A stretch of DNA of 64,000 bases from Gerris lacustris (lineage: Eukaryota > Arthropoda > Insecta > Hemiptera > Gerridae), in NCBI GenBank assembly GCA_951217055.1, contig OX578277.1, positions 106,462,119-106,526,118 of the forward strand, read 5' to 3'. The translations under genes were made by a program, and so were the position numbers. Below, in pieces: positions 33,381-44,310 of this stretch (position 1 is the stretch's first letter; every line of letters begins with the position of its first letter). The notes beneath the pieces are model-generated. The model did no database searches. It was not told the origin of the DNA and saw only the letters and a list, made by a program, of their open reading frames with translations.

Positions 33381-33510
33381 CACTTTGATTAAACGGCGTT
33401 CAGACAGTGTAGAAACAAAGATAGAAGCATTCATTATTACTTCGAAAAACACTCTTTTGCAGGAATAAATTTGTCCTAATAGGAATAAATTTGTCCTAAT
33501 AGGATTAAAT

Positions 33511-33711
33511 TTGTCGGATAGCATCATAAAACAACTTCTAATGCAAAAATTCGTAGTTCCTACTCATGCAATTTTGCAAATAGGCAGTGAGTCTATTGAT
33601 AAACTGGCTGATATGGCTGACAAAATTATAGAAGTAGGTAATCAATCTGTCATTAGTTCCACGCAGAGTAATTCCAGGAGCACTATCCAGGAGATTTTAG
33701 TGAACAAATAA
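33511..33711 (+). pseudogene. Gypsy gag-like fragment
   Basis: About 66 codons with the pattern LLMQKF.PTHAILQIG..SIDKLADMADKI, which corresponds to the capsid-end region of insect Gypsy Gag proteins (LWLQRLP..IQAIL......LDKLAE.ADKI). Stops at 33712. The following frame from 33717 carries an R-Y-x3-C-x3-C-like remnant of the region before protease. Confidence 0.6.
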
Positions 33712-34010
33712 GTTCAATGAATATTCATAAATTAAAGCCTAGCGCAGCGCATTCATCCAAGCTTTCCCACCAGGAAGTAAACCTCGATGATATGCATCCA
33801 AAGATTACATCCAAAGACACTCTAGAAACCATTATTGTTGGTACCATCACACTATCGGTGCAGAAGCGAGGCTATGCACTATGCACTTCTCCATGTTCTT
33901 TCAAAAAACATCAGGAAAACTAAAACGGCCGGCGTCAGTGGCGACATGCTCCCGCCTCAGAGAACCAAGTCGCCTTTTCGTTGCAGATCCTACTACCTAA
34001 TTGCAATCTC

Positions 34011-34055
34011 TGATAGACACTGGAGCTCATGTTTCGATCATTCTTCCACGAAGAG
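34011..34055 (+). pseudogene. Retropepsin active-site remnant
   Basis: LIDTGAHVSI is encoded here, with the aspartic protease DTGA motif at 34016-34027. The upstream and downstream coding is broken by stops and shifts. Confidence 0.55.
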
Positions 34056-34554
34056 AAGATCTATGATCTAAGATAAATGTATTTTGCTTCTAATGGCTCC
34101 GCACGATAAATACGTATGCCATTGATGCCTCACTCTGGAGCTCGGATTGGACAAATCTACCTACACCTTCATCATAGCCAGAGTAAAGCACCCTATAATA
34201 GATGCCAATTGTCTACACCATTTCCGACTTCTGGTGGACTTACCAGGAAAACGACTCTTAACTTTACTATTGCACAAAACAAAATAATTAACAGACAGTG
34301 AATCAATTTACTGTCTGAAATGGTGAATAGATAGCTTGATCTATTTCAGCCATAGGGGCTACACATAGATCAACCTTCATTAATAGGCCAGCTACAAAAT
34401 CAATTTCCCAACATAAAAGATCAAAATAAACAGTAAATCAGAGAAAACACTCAACAGCATTTTATATTAACACATAGCCCCAAATTGTAGCAAAAAGACT
34501 CGGTGATTCGCCCCCGATAAGTGGAAGGTCGCTAAACATGTCTTTGACCATAAT

Positions 34555-35130
34555 ATGATGAAATTAGGGCTGTGGAGACCATCTAACAGTCCTTGGGCTA
34601 GCCCTACCCCCTATACATGGTCTGAAAAGAAAGGGGAAAGGAGGTCATGGGGAGATTATCGAAGGATTAATGCTGCAACTACACCAACCAGATTTACTCT
34701 CTACCTAGTGTCCTTGATTTCACAGCATCATTACATGGTAAGAAGATATTCGATTCTCACTCGACCTCGTAAGAGCATAATCAACAGATACCCGTAGCAG
34801 CTAAACACATTGGTAAAACAGCTGTATGCAACCGTTTGGAACATTCGAATTCCCCTTCATGCCCTTCGGTCTGCGTAACGCTGCCCAAACCTTCAGCGCT
34901 TTGTTAATAAAGTTTTACAAGAATTTAATTTCTGTTTTCCATACATAGATAACATTTTGATGTATTCAAACAACATTGTGCGGCATCAGGAACATTTACG
35001 CATCATTTTCAAACGACATCATATGTCTCTGGAAGGGGGTTTGGCAACTAACTATCAAAATAGATAAACTATTCCATAGTGCTAACAATAACTTCATTCT
35101 CTCAAAATGTATTTCCGATGACATTACAAT
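34555..35130 (+). pseudogene. Gypsy reverse transcriptase fragment
   Basis: The first frame (34555-34797) has IRPS-like WRPSNSPWASP, then WGDYRRINAAT, the opening blocks of Gypsy RT. After shifts come GTFEFPFMPFGLRNAAQTFS-like coding near 34840-34900 and YIDN at about 34942-34953, where functional enzymes have YxDD. Several frameshifts separate the blocks. Confidence 0.7.
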
Positions 35131-35269
35131 AATTGTAGTCATTCGTTTTACAAAATCAATTGTATTGAGTAGATAAATCAATAAATTTCCACATTTATAA
35201 TATGGAGAAATTTTCTTGACTTATTTAAGAGCTACATGGGAAGGAAAACGATTTTTGTAAAAAAATGTA

Positions 35270-35873
35270 TTTATAAAAAATCGGTCCGAGATAATTCTTA
35301 CAAACTTTCTCATATACGAGTTCATAATTACTTCGCCCATTTTTTCCATTTATTAGTTTTCGTAGGTACATTAAATTATTATTAAACATTTCATCGAAAT
35401 TTATCGTAAAAATAACTTCTTCTCGGTGAGGAATCGAATCCAGCCTCGTCTCCGTCCGCGTTTAAATCCATTTTCTCAGGAATTAGATTTTTCCTGGGAA
35501 AACGGCTTTTATCGTTAGATTCGTATTTAAATAGACTACATTTTGGATTTTTTTTTAATTAAAAATCGTTGAAACCGTTTTCAATCATTTTGTTTTTTCA
35601 CGTTTTTTCAAGTTTTTAGGGGGTAGAGCCCCCACATTAGGAGCTAAAATTAATTTTCTCGATTTAACCTCGGAGTATGATTTTTCTGAACATGTATGCC
35701 AAATTTAGTCAAAATCGGCACAGTAGTTAAGGCTCTAGGCGTCTGCACAGACATACGACAGACACTTTTTTGGATTCAGGAGACCTCAAAACGTGTAAAT
35801 CCATCAAAATCTCAAAATCGAATTTTTGCACCATCACAATACTTTCTCTTTATATGAGAAAGTAAAAAATTTA
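35270..35873 (-). repeat. Family B copy, reverse, near full length
   Basis: From tcggtccgagataattctta to ctttctctttatatgagaaa. B box (reverse) ggaatcgaatcc near 35431-35442, and the module gccaaatttagtcaaaatcg at 35699-35718 with an acgacagacac tract. One of the most complete copies of the family. Confidence 0.85.
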
Positions 35874-35887
35874 GTATATTCAATGGT

Positions 35888-36122
35888 GCTTCTTTAGATT
35901 GTTACTCCCCGATGTTATTTTAGAATATAAATAAGTTTGACTATATATATATAACCACAAATAAGACAAAGGTATGCTTAGTCTAATGTACTTTGGGACT
36001 AAGGAATATAACATATCTGTTTTTACAAGGGGAGTAACAGTCTAAAGAAGAACATTCCATACACCTTCTTTCGATTATTACTCCCTTCTGTTTTATAAGG
36101 GAAGTAACAATCTAAAGAAGTG
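35888..36122. mobile_element. Small palindromic element
   Basis: gcttctttagattgttactc near the left end is mirrored by gaagtaacaatctaaagaag at the right end. The same arm recurs inside in both orientations (ggggagtaacagtctaaaga at 36029; cttctttcgattattactcc at 36065), so four arm copies alternate in direction. No coding sequence. Confidence 0.75.
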
Positions 36123-36499
36123 CCGATTCATTGTATTTAGTTTTTAAAAATAATATAATATGAAAAAACAAATAAATGATTTGCTGTTTTAAATGTGTAT
36201 TGCAATGCTTTATGAATGCAGTTTAGCGTTAAAACGCTGCATTATCTTAGTTTACGTTACAGGTTTAGTTCTGTTAGAAGTAATATCTTTAAGATTAACA
36301 GCCAAAACATTTCAAGGGAAAAGTAAACAGAGTTCATTGAAAAGTCCAACCAGTTAATAATAGTAACAATACGCGATGGAGTTCAACTTATAAACACTCT
36401 AATGCACTTTTAACCGAATCACTTTCATTCTTTCTTTGTTTTATACACACTGTAGAAATTCTATTTCTATTATTGGTTAGTGACCATTAAACTAAATAG
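36123..36499. other. AT-rich spacer, no gene
   Basis: Nothing recognised. Confidence 0.4.
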
Positions 36500-37315
36500 T
36501 GAAAACAATTACTTCTTTCAACGGGTCTTGAACCCAGATTTTTGTTCCTTATGGCACGTTCTGGAGCCCGGGAGTGAATCCGAAAAAAACTACCAAAATC
36601 ACCGTCACAAAATATCCGTCACAAAATCACCGTCACGAAATCTACAGATGACGATAACTTGAGTAAAAGATCACCGAGTTAGATGAAATTTGGTACACAT
36701 GTTCATTTTACCAATGCCCAGGCTGAGTTCGTCGGAAAACGTTATCCGCGCAAGCGTTCAAGCGCAACGCTCGCGTAAACGTAAGCTTCAAAAGACGGGA
36801 AATAGTGTTATTAAGGAAGCCTGTTACTTGACTTGTTTTGATTATTTTTGTTATATATGTCAATAATGTCACTTATTTTTTGTAAATAAATAAAATATAA
36901 TCATGTAAAATTTCACCCTGATGCAAGCAGAAGCTGTAGAGTAGGGAATACCTAGATATATTTTATAATATTTTAAATTAATTGGCCGGGTAGGTAGAAA
37001 ACAGTCCTATTTCAATCCAAACTCCTTTAACAAACATACTCTTTCACTATAAACTCATCATGATCAACTTTTTTCTTATATTCAATATATATTTATAGTA
37101 ATACGCTTGCTTTAATTATACAAATAATGATTTTCTTTTAATTTTGTCTTAACTCTGACAGGCACAAACACTTCGTTACTTTTAATTTTGTCTCTTTTCT
37201 AACTCCGCCATGTATAAGTAGTTAGCAATGTATACGTACTTAGAAGTGTGATTTTATATTTATATTTGATGAAAAATGTAAGGAAATGTTCCTACCGGGT
37301 GTCCCACGACACCAT
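36500..37315 (+). repeat. Family A repeat, copy 4
   Basis: Near full length and forward. cccgggagtgaatccgaaaa is followed by triplicated accgtcacaaaat, gatgacgataacttgagtaa, the gaaatttggtacacatgttc module, gcgcaacgctcgcgtaaacg, the AT-rich body, taactccgccatgtataagt and ccgggtgtcccacgacacc. The phrase cgggtcttgaacccag before it may be a residual tRNA-like B box. Confidence 0.8.
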
Positions 37316-37440
37316 ACGTATTTTTTTTTCTTATTCTCATTCCTACTTGCATAAAATTTAGGTCCATCCAGAGAAAATATGAGACTTGGACAAACGAATC
37401 TTTTTGAGGTATTCATAATTTATAAAAGAATATATTGTAC

Positions 37441-37510
37441 ACAGTAGGACTCTTTTAATCTGGACACGAGGTAATCCGGAACCCTCGGGAATCCGGACGG
37501 TTCTCCGTGG
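37441..37510. mobile_element. pogo/Tigger-like end fragment
   Basis: cagtaggactcttttaatct then gtaatccgga and gaatccggac repeat the taatccgg motif of the MITE at 22018-22318. Only one end is present. Confidence 0.4.
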
Positions 37511-37675
37511 AGAATGCAAGACTACAACAATTAATATTATATAGCAAATCGATAAAACATTAATATATATACAGGGTGTATCAATTTCAGATGGACATAG
37601 AAAAAGGGGTATATCTACAGGTGTAGGAGCTATAAGCGAAAATAGACTGTGTTAAAAACAATCGACCTTTACCTT

Positions 37676-38570
37676 AAAAAATAAGTCAAATAATATTAAT
37701 CTTGGAACAATGAATGAGCAATCGTTGGAAAGGCCAGGAAATTTCCTATAAAATTATGTATGTTTTAGTTGACTTGTTGCCTTTTTAGTGTGACAGAGCT
37801 GTTCGAAAACAAGAAAATAGATGTTTTTAAAAAATCTGAAAAACTTTGAGCCCACTTATTGATATGACCCGAATGGTAGAAATGCGTACAAAGTTAAAAA
37901 AAGTTGGCGCTTTTAATATGCTTTAAAACGATACCAAATACTTTACAATATTCCTACTCTAAGTGGGTGAACAAAGAAAAACATCGTTCTAAAGAAAATC
38001 ATGTCTTGCTTGCAGCTGGCGAAGGGCAAAGAAACGTGACATTATCAGCTGGTTGGCATCATTGACAAAAATATGTCGAATGTGCATTGTTCAAGGCGGC
38101 TGCCATTAAATTGATATTATAGTTCTCTAACTAGAAGATCTATTATTGTAAAATATACTCACCATTATCTCAAAGCAGAAGCTGCTCAAAATGCACATTC
38201 GACCTCTATTTGTCAAAGATGCCACAGCTGATAATGTCACGTTTCTTTGCCCTTCACCAGCTGCAAGCATGACATGTTTTTTCCTACAACGATGGTTTTT
38301 TGAAGTAATTGGTATCGTTTTAAAGCTTATTAAAAGCGCCAACTTTTCCTAACTTTGTATGCATTTCTACCATTCGGGTCATATCGATAAGTGGGCTCAA
38401 AGTGTTTCAGATTTTTTAAAAAAATCTAGTTTTTTGTTTTCAAACAGCTCTGGGTCACACTAAAAAGGCAACAAGTCAACTAAAACATACATAATTTTAT
38501 AGGAAATTTCCTGCTCTTTCCAACGATTGATCATTCATTGTACCAAGATTAATATTTTTTGACTTTTTCA
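37676..38570. mobile_element. 0.9-kb palindromic element
   Basis: The arms of about 400 bp mirror each other: aatattaatcttggaaca against taccaagattaatatt, ttagttgacttgttgccttt against aaaggcaacaagtcaactaa, gaagggcaaagaaacgtgac against gtcacgtttctttgcccttc, and gtcgaatgtgcatt against aatgcacattcgac. The unpaired centre is only about 40-60 bp near 38105-38150. Arms differ by roughly one base in ten by eye. A tatatacagggtgta terminus lies 100 bp to the left and may belong to the same element. Confidence 0.88.
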
Positions 38571-39119
38571 GGACGAGAGGAAGCTATGTGCCAAAGTTAA
38601 TGTGGAGATTATTTTTATGGCAATGTGCAGTAAGGAAACTTAGTATATTATATAAAGACATCCCACCTGAAGAAAGCTGCTGGAATAGCTCCAGTTCCAC
38701 AGTTCCAGGTGAATATTATCATATTAAATATCTTCTTTTTTGGCCAGTTCCATTCTCTAGATCTATTTTTAGATGTTTTTTCTTCTTGTGTTGCATTAAA
38801 AGCATATTGCTATATTTTATCTTTTCCTCGGTCAAGTCTATTAAAAGAATAGTAAAAGAAGGAAATGTTTAAAACCATCTTTATAAAAAATAGTTTTTCT
38901 GAGAAAGTTTAAATCTAGATATAGAGACTGCAAGTTTATATTTTTTGAAGGTTGGTAGGCTTTATGTTAAGTATGATAAATATTCGTATAAAGTTGGACA
39001 TTATTTTGCCTTTTATAAAATGGCTGAAATAATTTTCTGTCTTTTTTTAATATTTACATACTGCCAGGTGATAAACTAAATTTTCTTATGGACATAATTA
39101 AATCAATACTGTTATTGAT
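38571..39119. other. Spacer with family F tail scrap and an unsupported ORF
   Basis: gacgaggaagctatgtgcc-like sequence (38571-38600) is a family F tail fragment. The 94-codon frame that starts within it (38588-38872) is rich in hydrophobic residues, has no recognisable domain, and overlaps the repeat, so I do not call it a gene. Confidence 0.4.
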
Positions 39120-39560
39120 ATTTTTAATAATTTTCCTCACCTTCTCCGAAGGTATACAGAAAAAGTATTGTTTTCACCCAAACATTTTTTTGGGGGGGTT
39201 TCAACGGAATTATCCGTTTTGGGTGTTTTTAAGACCTCCTGAGTGGTTTTCAACATGACGTCTGTATGTATGTGTGTATGTTATTATCGTAGCCCCAAGG
39301 TATTTAACAATTTAACCTAGATAGTTGAAACATGGCAGAAAAATCTGTCCTTACCTGTAGTGGTGCCGCCCGGAAAATCAACTTTTTTCGCCATCTTGAA
39401 CCCAGTTTGCTGTGTCAGCAAATATTTAAAAAATCGAAAATGGTCTTGATCGAGTTGAAATTTGGCACGAATGTACCTCTCTGTGTGAGAGACAAGCCCA
39501 CCGAAATTCATTTTGATTTTGGCAGCCATTTTGAAGTTATCAATTTTTGAATTTTGAAAC
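39120..39560 (+). repeat. Family H repeat (shared-module type)
   Basis: Contains caccttctccgaaggtatac, agaaaaagtattgttttcac, a gacgtctgtatgtatgtgtg tract and gttgaaatttggcacgaatg, the same tract-plus-module layout as families A, B, E and F. Only one copy is in this window, so calling it dispersed is by analogy. Confidence 0.45.
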
Positions 39561-39839
39561 TTTGACGGTTAATAATACCGTAAGTACAAATACGTTTTTG
39601 ACATATAGCTTATCGTTGGAACCGGAAAAAATTAAGGAACAAATATAAAAAACCCCGATGAAATTCCATTTATTAGTTTAAGAGTTATAAGCGAATATAA
39701 TGTTATATAATTTAATCTTTATTAGTGAGATAATTTTGATGACGTCAAAGTTTGTTTACATCTGTCAAAATACCGCCAAAATTCAAATAATTAAATAAAA
39801 TATATCAAAAATAATGTATTTATTTTTTTTAAATATGAT

Positions 39840-39905
39840 AAAAAAAAAAAAAAAAAAATATGTGTGAGGCTCTCACGCATTAGAAGTGAAACTTAAGTTC
39901 TAGAA
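39840..39905. repeat. Poly-A and short repeat shared with 61302-61360
   Basis: After a run of A comes tatgtgtgaggctctcacgc, attagaagtgaaacttaagt, tctag. The near-identical string is at 61308-61355. Both lie some hundreds of bp upstream of a tRNA-derived SINE with the same body. Confidence 0.65.
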
Positions 39906-39959
39906 TGCATTGCTCTCTTTCATATTTTGACGAATTTATTATTTCAGGATTAAGAAATG

Positions 39960-40340
39960 GTTATGGGAAATTTAATTGAAAAAAAATATTGCTACGCTAA
40001 GGCAACCACATTTATTCCAATAAAAATAAAACTTCGTTACACGATGTCACTATATGAAAAAATAATTAAAGCAATGTTTATATCTGTGTATATATTGTCA
40101 TTTGTCATTTATACTAGTGGTTCTTAACCTTTTGGTAACCACGGCCCCCTTAAAATCTCCAAATATAATATACAGATAGTATCCTAAATACCTTTCGAGG
40201 CCCCCCGGTTAAGAACTGATGCCGACGTACCTCGAAATGATTTGTTATTGCTACGGTATGGCAACCACATTTATTCCAACAAAAACTACGATAGGGCAAC
40301 CACATTTATTCCAATAAAAAAAAATATTTGTTTTGATTTG
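39960..40340. repeat. Threefold gcaaccacatttattccaat motif region
   Basis: The string ggcaaccacatttattccaa occurs at about 40002, 40260 and 40295. The MITE at 40115 sits between the first two. This looks like a duplicated 3' segment of an older repeat interrupted by the MITE. Confidence 0.5.
40115..40219. mobile_element. Short hAT-like MITE
   Basis: tagtggttcttaacc and ggttaagaactga are inverted ends of the kind found at hAT elements, enclosing about 75 bp. No clear 8-bp duplication was seen. Confidence 0.5.
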
Positions 40341-40514
40341 CGGTCTTTAAATAGATATAATTACTTATTTAAATTAATTTAATTAGTTTTTACTTTTTTC
40401 TTGTAAGTATACAATTAAGCCCGTTGCCATGAACCCAAAAAATAATCTAATTACATATAATCCATCTAATATTAAATATTACGCTTATATACCAATTTTG
40501 TGTACCTTCAAATA

Positions 40515-40815
40515 GGCAATGTAATTGGGGCAATGGATAGCACGTTAGCTTCATGTTCCTGAAGTCAGTGGTTCGCATCTCGCCTGAGTGAAAGATTTTT
40601 TACAAATAAATCTTTCACCAGGATTAGTCTCGAAACACAAATTCCGTTTCATTACTTCCGTCACACAAATTTCATTACAATTAATCTGTAAAAATGTTGG
40701 AATCTTGGACGAGTCTCGAATCGCAAACTTCGTTACACGATGGTCCCTATTTGAAAAAATTCACTCTACCGCCGCCAAAGAAGTTTCACTTCAAAAATCA
40801 CTCAGTTCAAAACGG
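40515..40815 (+). repeat. tRNA-derived SINE (position 34-36 reads CAT)
   Basis: The head has an A-box-like tggggcaatgg at 40526 and B box ggttcgcatct at 40570, exactly 44 nt apart. If counted as a tRNA, the anticodon position reads CAT (40552-40554) after a T33. The body (gtgaaagattttttacaaat, ggacgagtctcgaatcgcaa, cttcgttacacgatggtccc, aagaagtttcacttc) matches the SINE at 61650-61895, whose head is different. Confidence 0.7.
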
Positions 40816-40875
40816 TCACCCATCTATGTACTGACCACGCCCAGTGCTACTTTCTCCAGCTGCGAAGCAGCAGGA

Positions 40876-40895
40876 GAGGCCACTTTAGTGGCCTC
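40876..40895. repeat. Perfect 20-bp hairpin
   Basis: GAGGCCACT and AGTGGCCTC pair around TT. It is preceded by cagctgcgaagcagc, a second small stem. Both follow the SINE tail and may be its 3' structured end. Confidence 0.6.
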
Positions 40896-40929
40896 TAAAA
40901 TGAGAAAAGTTCCGAGATACCCTGTACCC

Positions 40930-41386
40930 GATTTTTTTTTTTTAATTCTTAATTTTAATTTAATTATTAGTTATGTTGATTTTTGCTCTTAATATAGTTT
41001 AGTTTTCGTTATAATCTAATTTCTATTATCAAAAAAATACCCCTACAATTTATTAAAAGAAGGTAAAAGAAAAATAGTCTGTCAATTTGTGTGGCACATT
41101 ATAGGTTTCTCCTTTCCTATTTGGGTCTATTTCGATTCCCAGTAATGACAAACTTATTTTTGCAATATTAAATTTGCACATGTGTTTAAAATTAATATTT
41201 TTCCATTTACTTTTTGGCAATATTTGTCTATTTTGGTAACTTTCGACAAATCATCCAAACAAATTTCTTTGAAATGGGATAAGTACTTTTAAAGATATAG
41301 CGTATAAAAACATATTTGGTTTGTTTCAACCACGCTTCAAACTAGTTTGAAACTGTCCGATGCATGTGCATTAGGAACAGGGCGTT
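40930..41386. other. AT-rich spacer with a family F tail scrap
   Basis: gtctgtcaatttgtgtggca at about 41079-41100 is a reversed family F tail. No gene is supported. Confidence 0.4.
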
Positions 41387-41530
41387 CCAACGAAGCCCAA
41401 ACTCAAACTCTGACTGTTAGTCGGCTGTTCCAACCACGCTCTGATTGAATCACGGATTGGTTTGGTACCAGTCAGAGCAGTCAGCGATCGGCGGCAGGGA
41501 CTAGTAGTTTGGGATTGAGTTTGGGTGAAC
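41387..41530. repeat. Inverted-repeat element
   Basis: cccaaactcaaactctgact on the left pairs with agtcagag...gattgagtttggg on the right, an imperfect arm of 20-30 bp within about 140 bp. Probably a small MITE. Confidence 0.5.
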
Positions 41531-41785
41531 AGAAACGCAACCTTCCGCTTCTTTGTTTTTGTTAGACTCATAGGGTACAAACCTTATATGATTTTCTAAA
41601 TTTCTGGTTTCCAAAATTACAAAAAATAACCCAAGGACCACCTTTAAAAAGGAAAATAAATACTACGAACAAGAATTGATAGCGTAACGAACAAGCATAT
41701 AATTGAGATAAAATAATTTACGTGTGGCACACGCCACGCGGTATAAGTTACCAGCAGTTGTTTTACAAATGAGAAAGTTTAAAAA

Positions 41786-41872
41786 ATGAAAAATGAAGTT
41801 AAACCAGATATATTGACTGCATTCGTTCCGAAACCGAATACAGACAATAGATCGGAAAGAAAGGAATTTAAG
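41786..41872 (+). CDS. Possible first coding exon
   Basis: ATG opens a 29-codon frame (MKNEVKPDILTAFVPKPNTD then NRSERKEFK) ending at AAG|GTAAGTGA, a near-perfect splice donor. The codons are polar and protein-like. No homologue is recognised. If real, the partner exon would lie downstream, perhaps in the GC-richer segment at 42041-42504. Weak evidence. Confidence 0.25.
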
Positions 41873-42040
41873 GTAAGTGAAGCTTCTTTCACACACGCAT
41901 TCACACCAGGTAAGTTAAAAGTTAAATTTATACACAAAAATTGTTTCACACCAAAACAATCATTCACACACACATTCACACTGAAGTTAAATTAAATACA
42001 TGAAATTTTATATATATAAAATGGACTTAGCCGTGGTGAC

Positions 42041-42504
42041 TTGTCCACGCTGACGCTGCGACCTAGGCTGCAAGCTGCTAGTCCCACGTCTTCTACTGTC
42101 CGACTCGAAGAGATGAGAAGATGCGAAGTAAAATTAAGTGATGCTGAGGGCCCTGATGCTAAACTAATGAAGTTAAATTATTTAAACATTAACGAAATGA
42201 ATGGTGACACGTGCACGTGTCGGTCGCTTTTTACAAAGCGATGAGAACCGTCTTCTGCAGATTTTGGAGGGCGAATGCGTATATCGCAGGATACGGATTC
42301 CTTATCTTGCTACGTAATTACGTAAGGAAAATCTTGCGTAGGATCATATGTGTCCGAATTCCAGTGAAAGTGATGCCTTTTCCGAACACGTTCGAAGAAA
42401 AAAAAGGAGGAGGTTGCATCGTGGTTTCCTGCGAATCTTACGTTATTTACGTTAACGAAGAAATGAGTTTAAAATGTAGAAGTGATATGTCCGTTTGTTG
42501 CTAA
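42041..42504 (+). CDS. GC-richer segment with two overlapping frames, possible small gene or pseudogene
   Basis: This stretch is distinctly richer in G+C than its flanks and ends just before AT-rich DNA with several aataaa strings (42525-42560). Frame 1 (42041-42244) encodes a polar peptide ending NGDTCTCRSLFTKR; frame 2 (42211-42504) a basic, hydrophobic peptide ending in a Cys-rich VSCESY...LKCRSDMSVCC. They overlap by about 30 nt, so one gene with a frameshift is possible. No domain is recognised. Confidence 0.25.
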
Positions 42505-42559
42505 AATTGCCATTTTTTACAAAATAATAAAAAACATAAATAATAAAGTAAAATAAAGA

Positions 42560-43190
42560 ACAACTGTTGGTCTCCAACAGTTTTTGTTTTGATTTCGCTT
42601 GCCTATTATTCTCCTTTCTTGCGAATCAACTCTTCATTTTAAGATGTTTTTGTACGAATGCGACGATGAATTTTTGTGCATATAATGACATTTTCTAGAT
42701 ATTTCTGAAAAAAATAAAAAATTGGACCTATTTTCCAAGATGGACTTTTGATGCTTATTCCATTTTCAAACAAATATCGAAAGAATCCAATTAATTTCCG
42801 CAATATTTCTTTCGTTAACTGGACTATGATTAATATTTGTTTTTTTTTTTAAACAAAAGAGCATTTAGGATTATATCAATAAAAATACGAATACGAGTGT
42901 GCCGTGAGTCTACTAAAACTGGCTCACCTCAGTAAGCCCGAAAATTGTGAATTGCGTAAATCGAAATGAAATTGTGAATTCATGTATTAAATAAACATTT
43001 CTAAAATGTATGCATGTGTTTTCGTCATATCCTCTATTCTATGAGTATGTAGGTTTTACTTCCTACTTCCGAGCTAAATTAGCATTAGAATATAATTTTT
43101 TTTTTGGTGTGGCCCCCCCTTGTTATGCGAGCCCCTAGGCGGCCACCTTGGCCTAAATCAGGCCCCGATTTAAGCGACTGGTACATATCT
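42560..43190. other. AT-rich spacer, no gene
   Basis: Nothing supported. gtctccaacagtttttg near 42570 forms a small hairpin with the preceding caactgttgg. Confidence 0.4.
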
Positions 43191-43224
43191 TCATCAACTA
43201 TTGACTCATGTCTTCTTTGTTAAT

Positions 43225-44310
43225 TTACACATTTGTCTACTAGATATTATTCTTATCAAACATTCTTCTTCGTTTATTAATATTAACTATTATTCTTATC
43301 AACCATTTCTTCTTTTTTTATTTATACTTTATCTATTAGCTATTATTCTTATCAAACATTTCTTCTTCGTTTATTTAAACTTTTGTCTATTAGCTATTAT
43401 TCTTATCAAACATTTCTTCTTTGTTTTTATATACTTTTGTCTATTAGCTATTATTCTTATCAAAAATGTCTTCTATATGTTTATTTATACTTTGTTCTAT
43501 TCTAATATTCTTATCAAACATTTCTTCTTTGTTTATATTTATACTTTTTTCTATATATAAACTTTTATTCTCATCAAACATTTCTTCTTTGTTTATTTAT
43601 ACTTTTGTCTATTAGCTATTAATCTTATCAAACATTTCTTCTTCGTTTATTTATACTTTTGTCTATTAGCTATTAATCTTATCAAACATTTCTTCTTTGT
43701 TTATTTAAACTTTTGTCTATTAGCTATTATTCTTATCAAACATTTCTTCTTCGTTTATTTATACTTTTGTCTATTAGCTATTATTCTTATCAAACATTTC
43801 TTCTTCGTTTATTTATACTTTTGTCTTTTAGCTATTATTCTTATCAAACATTTCTTCTTCGTTTATTTATACTTTTGTCTATTAGCTATTATTCTTATCA
43901 AACATTTCTCCTTCGTTTATTTATACTTTTGTCTTTTAGCTATTATTCTTATCAAAAATGTTTTCTTTATGTTTATTTATACTTTTTTATTAACTAATAT
44001 TCTTATCAAACATTTCTTCTTTGTTTATTTATACTTTTATCTATATAAACTTTTATTCACATCAAACATTTCTTCTTTGTTTATATATACTTTTTTCCAT
44101 ATCAACGTTTATTCTCACCAAACATTTCTTCTTTGTTTACTTATACTTTTGTCTATTAGCTATTATTCTTATCAAATACTTCTTCTTTGTTTATTTATAT
44201 TTTTGTCTATTAGCTATTATTCTTATCAAACATTTCTTCTTTGTTTACTTATACTTTTGTCTATTAGCTTTTATTCTTATCAAACATTTATTTTCTTTAT
44301 TTATACTTTA
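43225..44310. repeat. 54-bp pyrimidine-rich minisatellite, about 20 copies
   Basis: Unit: cttatcaaacatttcttctt, cgtttatttatacttttgtc, tattagctattatt, with variants of 48-57 bp near the ends. Being a multiple of three, the unit leaves all frames open and yields 18-residue hydrophobic peptide repeats; this is a length effect and not evidence of protein. Confidence 0.95.

Larger units (their letters stand above)
33381..35180 (+). mobile_element. Decayed Gypsy-type LTR retrotransposon, gag-pol part
   Basis: Pieces appear in the correct order on one strand: gag-like, protease-like, reverse transcriptase-like. Frameshifts and stops break every domain, and no LTRs were found at either side within reach. 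Three 20-bp repeats (gaataaatttgtcctaatag) lie at 33462-33510. It is a dead remnant, described here only as it stands. Confidence 0.75.

Noticed and set aside
33381..35180. Active retrotransposon or endogenous retrovirus with envelope
   Set aside because: No LTRs, no envelope-like frame, many frameshifts and an altered YxDD motif; only a gag-pol remnant.
38588..38872. 94-codon hydrophobic protein
   Set aside because: It begins inside a family F tail scrap, has no domain and follows AT-rich codon bias.
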